8,767 nucleotides of DNA, taken from assembly GCA_019232725.1 (NCBI GenBank), contig JAFANK010000257.1, positions 1 through 8,767 of the forward strand, given 5' to 3'. The notes below the pieces were generated by a model. It was not told where the DNA came from and made no database searches. It saw only the letters and a list, made by a program, of their open reading frames with translations. Positions 5,721-8,767 of the stretch are shown here, piece after piece (the stretch's first letter is position 1; each line of letters opens with the position of its first letter). The translations under genes were made by a program, and so were the position numbers. The DNA comes from Vulcanimicrobiota bacterium (GTDB lineage Bacteria > Vulcanimicrobiota > Vulcanimicrobiia > Eremiobacterales > Eremiobacteraceae).

Positions 5721-6675
5721 GGACGAGTTCGACGTGTGCGCCGATGCGCCGGAACTTCTCATAGCGACGGTCGACGAGCGCCTCTTGGCTCAGCCGCAAA
5801 AGCTTGCGCAGGGCTTGCTTGTCGGCCGCCAGCGTGTCGTGGATGACGCGCTGAGGATCCTGATGCGCGCCGCCCAGCGGTTCGGGGATGACTTCGTCGA
5901 CGATGCCGAATTCGAACAACTCATCTGACGTCAGCCGCAGGCGCTGGGCCGCCTCTTCCGCACGGCTCGCGTCGCGCCACAGGATCGACGCGGCGGCTTC
6001 CGGCGAAGCCACGGAATAGATCGAATGCTGCAGCATGATGATGTGGTCGCCGATGCCGATCGCAAGCGCGCCTCCGCTGCCGCCTTCGCCCGTGATGTTG
6101 ACGATCACCGGCGTGCGCAAGCCCGCCAGTACTTTAAGCGACGCTGCGATAGCTTCGGACTGGCCGCGCTCCTCGGCGCCAATGCCGGGATACGCGCCAG
6201 GCGTATCGATAAACGTCACGAGCGGGCGGCGGAACTTCTCGGCTAAGCGCATGATACGCTGCGCCTTGCGGTACCCTTCGGGATGCGGCATACCGAAGTT
6301 GCGATAGAGGTTGTCTTTTGTGTCGCGGCCTTTTTGCTCACCTATGACGAATATCGGTAGGTCATCGAGATAGGCGTAGCCGGCGACCACTGCAGGATCG
6401 TCACGAAAACCCCGATCGCCGTGCAATTCTGTGAAGCCATCGAGCGCGCTGATGTAGTCCATCGCAAGCGGGCGTTTGGGGTGCCGTGCGAGGTGCACGC
6501 GTTGCCACGGTGTCGGATTGCCGAAGATCTCAAGCTTGAGCTGACGGGCCTTTTCTTCCAGCGCAGCGATCTCAGCGGAGAAATCAACCCGCTGCGTCTC
6601 ATTGAGCTTTTTGAGACCGGCAATCTTGGTCTCAAGCTCGACGAGCGGTTTCTCGAGTTCGACGATGACGTTCAT
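5701..6675 (-). CDS. accA: Acetyl-CoA carboxylase carboxyltransferase, alpha subunit
   Basis: 324 residues, the usual length for AccA. With AccD it forms the A2D2 carboxyltransferase that moves the carboxyl group from carboxybiotin-BCCP to acetyl-CoA, giving malonyl-CoA, the committed step of fatty-acid synthesis in the cytoplasm. Residues 1-55 are the charged N-terminal helical region (LEKPLVELETKI). Then come HPKRPLAMDYI (65-75), ELHGDRGFRDD (83-93), GEQKGRDTK (112-120), FGMPHPEGYRKA (127-138), FIDTPGAYPGIGAEERGQ (155-172) and the oxyanion-forming GEGGSGGALAIG (197-208), all in family order with no gap. The ATG overlaps the accD stop as ATGA, and AAGGCGG (6683-6689), 7 nt before it, is a near-consensus Shine-Dalgarno. 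Such overlap fits equal synthesis of the two subunits. The biotin subunits AccB and AccC are not here. Confidence 0.97.
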   Translation of the reverse strand: MNVIVELEKPLVELETKIAGLKKLNETQRVDFSAEIAALEEKARQLKLEIFGNPTPWQRVHLARHPKRPLAMDYISALDGFTELHGDRGFRDDPAVVAGYAYLDDLPIFVIGEQKGRDTKDNLYRNFGMPHPEGYRKAQRIMRLAEKFRRPLVTFIDTPGAYPGIGAEERGQSEAIAASLKVLAGLRTPVIVNITGEGGSGGALAIGIGDHIIMLQHSIYSVASPEAAASILWRDASRAEEAAQRLRLTSDELFEFGIVDEVIPEPLGGAHQDPQRVIHDTLAADKQALRKLLRLSQEALVDRRYEKFRRIGAHVELVHDTAAR

Positions 6676-7520
6676 GCGGGCACCGCCTTATCGGTGAGGA
6701 AGTGCAGCAGACGCCCCAGCGCTCCTTTGAGCTCTGTTCGCCGCACCACCATGTCCACTTGCCCGTGCTCGAGCAAGAACTCGGCGGATTGGAAACCTTC
6801 CGGCAGTTTTTGCCGGATGGTCTGATCGATGACCCGCCGCCCGGCGAAGCCGATCGCCGCACCCGTTTCGGCGATGATGACGTCACCTTGAAAGCCAAAT
6901 GACGCTGACACACCGCCCGTCGTGGGGTCGGTGAGCACCGTGATGAGCGGTAAGCCGAGCGCGGAAAACCGTTCCGCAGCAGCCGTGGTCTTGGCGAGCT
7001 GCATGAGGGCGATGACGCCCTCTTCCATGCGGGCACCGCCACTGGCGGTGACCAACACGACCGGGAGCCGTTGGCGTGCGCATTCTTCGATCAGCAGCGT
7101 GACTTTCTCGCCGACCACACTGCCCATCGTGCCGCCCCGGAAGAAGAAATCCATGACGCCGAGTCCCGTGCGAACACCTTCGATCGTGCACAAGCCGACG
7201 ACGACCGCTTCGAGCAATCCGGATTTTTGACGATCGCCAGCGATCTTATTGGCGTAGGGCATGCGATCGGACCACGTGAGCGGGTCGCCCGTGGCGAGCA
7301 GCGGTGCAAGCTCGTGGAAATCACCGTCTGCCAAAAGCGCAATACGGTCAAGCGCGTGCAGCCGGAAATGGTGACCGCAGCGCGAGCAGATCCACAGGCG
7401 TTCGGCGAGGTCTTTCTTATATAAGCGCTCACCGCAGGATGGGCACATCTCCCACAGCGCGTCGTTTTGGGGTTCAGGCTTCGCGCCGCGGCGGCGCAGC
7501 CAATTGGGCGTTGGTGCCAA
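6672..7520 (-). CDS. accD: Acetyl-CoA carboxylase carboxyltransferase, beta subunit
   Basis: 282 residues from a TTG start. AccD pairs with AccA in the carboxyltransferase half of acetyl-CoA carboxylase. A four-cysteine zinc ribbon lies at C26, C29, C45 and C48 (CPSCGERLYKKD, then CSRCGHH). The carboxyltransferase core shows MGSVVGEKV (132-140), TASGGARMEEG (158-168), LMQLAKT (172-178), TDPTTGGVSASF (197-208) and GFAGRRVI (224-231), all very close to bacterial AccD. The frame is open up to a GTG at 7586, but that would overlap the upstream gene by 62 nt. The TTG at 7518-7520 has AGGAG 7 nt before it and gives MAPTPNWLRRRG, close to the normal AccD N terminus. It lies 4 nt after the glycosyltransferase stop. 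Its own stop overlaps the accA ATG by 4 nt. Confidence 0.95.
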   Translation of the reverse strand: MAPTPNWLRRRGAKPEPQNDALWEMCPSCGERLYKKDLAERLWICSRCGHHFRLHALDRIALLADGDFHELAPLLATGDPLTWSDRMPYANKIAGDRQKSGLLEAVVVGLCTIEGVRTGLGVMDFFFRGGTMGSVVGEKVTLLIEECARQRLPVVLVTASGGARMEEGVIALMQLAKTTAAAERFSALGLPLITVLTDPTTGGVSASFGFQGDVIIAETGAAIGFAGRRVIDQTIRQKLPEGFQSAEFLLEHGQVDMVVRRTELKGALGRLLHFLTDKAVPA

Positions 7521-7524
7521 CTCG

Positions 7525-8331
7525 TTACTCCTGCTCGCGTGCGGCCCGCGGAGGTATGACGCTGGCGTGCTGTCGTCGCCCCGCACCAGCGTAGATCTTG
7601 CCGAGCTGTTTGAGGTAGTTGACGATCTCGCCTGAGTTGAGCTTGCTCGACCCGTGCCGGCGATCGGTGAAGACGTACGGCACTTCCTTCGCTTTTTGGT
7701 ACTTCCCTTTCATGACGACTTCTAGTCCGATTTTAAAACCAATCGGATCGAGCGTCACGCCTTCGATGACCGACCGTTTGCAGAACAGATATCCGGATGT
7801 GATGTCGCGGACGCTTGTGAGCGGCATGGCGAGCATGATCGCGACGCGCGACGTGACGCGCCGGCGCCACGGCCAATTGGTGATCCCGCCGCCAGGGATG
7901 TAACGACTGCCGATCGCCAATTCGCACTCACCACCGCGAATGGCTTGGATCATCGCCGGGATGATCTTGGGATCGTGACTGAAGTCGGCGTCCATCACGC
8001 CCACGATGGGCCCATCACACGTCGCCCAACCGTCGATGACCGCGGAAGCGAGCCCGAGCTTACCTGCCCGGTGCACGCAGCGCACGGGATAGCGCGATGC
8101 AAGGCTATCCACGAGTGCACCGGTGCCGTCGGGCGAGTTGTCGTCGACGACGACGATCTCGCCATTGATGCCGGCGCCGGCAAACACATCGGTCAGCGCC
8201 GAGATAAGTTGCTCGATGCCGCCCGCTTCATTATATGTGGGGATGACGACGGAGACGTCGTACGGTGCTGCCACTGGTTTCGTACGTTCAGGAGAGCGTA
8301 GATTTTGACCTGCGGGACGTGGACTTACCAC
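7525..8331 (-). CDS. GT2 glycosyltransferase, polyprenol-phosphate mannosyltransferase (DPM1-like)
   Basis: The 268-residue product is a family 2 GT-A glycosyltransferase of the dolichol/polyprenol-phosphate mannose synthase type. These move a sugar, usually mannose from GDP-mannose, to a lipid phosphate carrier at the inner face of the membrane. Landmarks in order are VSVVIPTYNEAGGIEQLI (26-43), VVVDDNSPDGTG (60-71), the metal-binding DADFSHDP (114-121), GSRYIPGGGITNWPWRRR (141-158), SVRDITSGYLFCKRSVI (173-189) and VPYVFTDRRHGSSKL (217-231). No membrane helix follows the catalytic domain, so it is the short, soluble form. The donor sugar cannot be read from sequence, and a glucose- or other sugar-phospholipid synthase is possible. 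The start chosen is GTG at 8331, which overlaps the rsmE stop by 7 nt and has no clear Shine-Dalgarno. An in-frame GTG at codon 20 would also keep the whole catalytic domain. Confidence 0.87.
   Translation of the reverse strand: MVSPRPAGQNLRSPERTKPVAAPYDVSVVIPTYNEAGGIEQLISALTDVFAGAGINGEIVVVDDNSPDGTGALVDSLASRYPVRCVHRAGKLGLASAVIDGWATCDGPIVGVMDADFSHDPKIIPAMIQAIRGGECELAIGSRYIPGGGITNWPWRRRVTSRVAIMLAMPLTSVRDITSGYLFCKRSVIEGVTLDPIGFKIGLEVVMKGKYQKAKEVPYVFTDRRHGSSKLNSGEIVNYLKQLGKIYAGAGRRQHASVIPPRAAREQE
7528..7532 (-). promoter_or_regulatory. accD: Shine-Dalgarno AGGAG that sets the TTG start of accD
   Basis: On the minus strand AGGAG sits inside the last codons of the glycosyltransferase gene and 7 nt before the TTG at 7518-7520. 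The alternative GTG at 7586 lies well inside the upstream gene, so the TTG is the better start. Confidence 0.65.
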
Positions 8332-8767
8332 CAGCCGCGCAGCGCGGCAACCGCCGACAGCATTGCAGCAGCGGCGGTCTCTGTGCGCAACACTGTCGGC
8401 CCGAGCGAGACGAGCGCACCACCGGCCTCGCGTGCGAGTCGCAGTTCGTCTTCCGTGAAACTTCCTTCCGGTCCAATGACAAGCGACAGCGCGCGATCAT
8501 CGCTTGGCGCTAATGCATCCGCAAGGCTGTGCGCTCTTGCACCTTCGTACGCCACGAGCGTGGTGCTCGCCTCAGCGGCACGGGCGAGCGCGGCGTTAAA
8601 CTCGAGGGCCTCGTCGACTTCGGGTACGATCAGGCGCTGCGACTGTCGTGCTGCCGATTTGGCGATGCGCCGCCAGCGCTCGAGCTTCGCCTGATTGTCG
8701 CCACCGTAGGAGCGCGCGCACCGGATGGGCTGAATGCGCGCAGCACCGAGCTCCACGACCTTCTCGA
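8325..8767 (-). CDS. rsmE: 16S rRNA (uracil-1498-N3)-methyltransferase, C-terminal part (5' end outside window)
   Basis: The frame is open to the right edge and gives 146 complete codons plus a stop. The family is usually about 240-250 residues, so roughly the first 95-100, including the PUA-like RNA-binding domain, are missing. What remains is the SPOUT methyltransferase domain, which forms the trefoil-knot S-adenosylmethionine site. Visible landmarks are KVVELGAARIQPI at the left end, RWRRIAKSAARQSQRLIVP, VIGPEGSFTEDEL (the family GPEGGF loop with Ser in place of the second Gly), LGPTVLRTETAAAAML and the terminal RGWW. RsmE methylates U1498 of 16S rRNA near the decoding centre. A GTG at 8756 lies inside conserved sequence, so it is not the true start. 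The stop overlaps the next gene by 7 nt. Confidence 0.92.
   Translation of the reverse strand, partial: EKVVELGAARIQPIRCARSYGGDNQAKLERWRRIAKSAARQSQRLIVPEVDEALEFNAALARAAEASTTLVAYEGARAHSLADALAPSDDRALSLVIGPEGSFTEDELRLAREAGGALVSLGPTVLRTETAAAAMLSAVAALRGWW

Noticed and set aside
5721..5762. Upstream ATG at 5762 as the start of the DivIC/FtsB protein
   Set aside because: It would add 14 unconserved residues (SSGASAHTS-type) and extend the overlap with accA from 20 to 62 nt. It has no Shine-Dalgarno.
8754..8756. GTG at 8756 as the true start of rsmE
   Set aside because: Conserved RsmE residues (EKV) continue in frame upstream to the window edge, and the family needs about 100 more N-terminal residues. 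The gene is cut by the window, not short.

Overview
The window looks like chromosomal DNA from a GC-rich, diderm (outer-membrane) bacterium. An outer-membrane TonB-dependent receptor, GTG and TTG start codons, and tightly packed housekeeping genes point that way. The mix of an Oar-type receptor with an N-terminal carboxypeptidase-regulatory domain, a BNR-type 'glycosyl hydrolase' protein and a DivIC/S1 gene pair would fit an uncultivated phylum such as Eremiobacterota (WPS-2) or Acidobacteriota. That placement is a low-confidence inference, since no rRNA or other marker is present. I see no mobile element, tRNA, rRNA or CRISPR array.

Left part, plus strand (3-1204). It holds the C-terminal end of a secreted-type BNR-repeat protein. 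Two nucleotides after its stop is a 26-codon membrane micro-ORF (875-955). After a 130-bp gap with a possible promoter, a short inverted repeat and a near-perfect Shine-Dalgarno sequence comes a second, 22-codon micro-ORF (1086-1154). The two micro-ORFs are paralogues: 11 of the last 12 residues are identical (LILLAVTGHLxL), although 7 of those 12 codons differ silently. This is the most novel-looking item in the window. A strong bidirectional terminator (1178-1203) closes the region.

Middle, minus strand (1236-4848). A full-length 1161-residue TonB-dependent receptor converges on that terminator. It has its own Shine-Dalgarno sequence and a 127-bp upstream gap that contains a GNRA-capped hairpin.

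Right part, minus strand (4849-8767). A compact cluster reads, in transcription order, rsmE (cut by the window edge), a polyprenol-phosphate mannosyltransferase-like GT2 enzyme, accD, accA, a DivIC/FtsB-type division protein, and a YabR-like S1-domain protein. Every junction is an overlap or a gap of 4 nt or less, so this is almost certainly one operon. It joins 16S rRNA maturation, lipid-linked sugar synthesis, the committed step of fatty-acid synthesis (carboxyltransferase AccA2D2) and septum formation. That is a coherent envelope-growth and division set. The divIC-S1 order at the end matches divIC-yabR of Bacillus.
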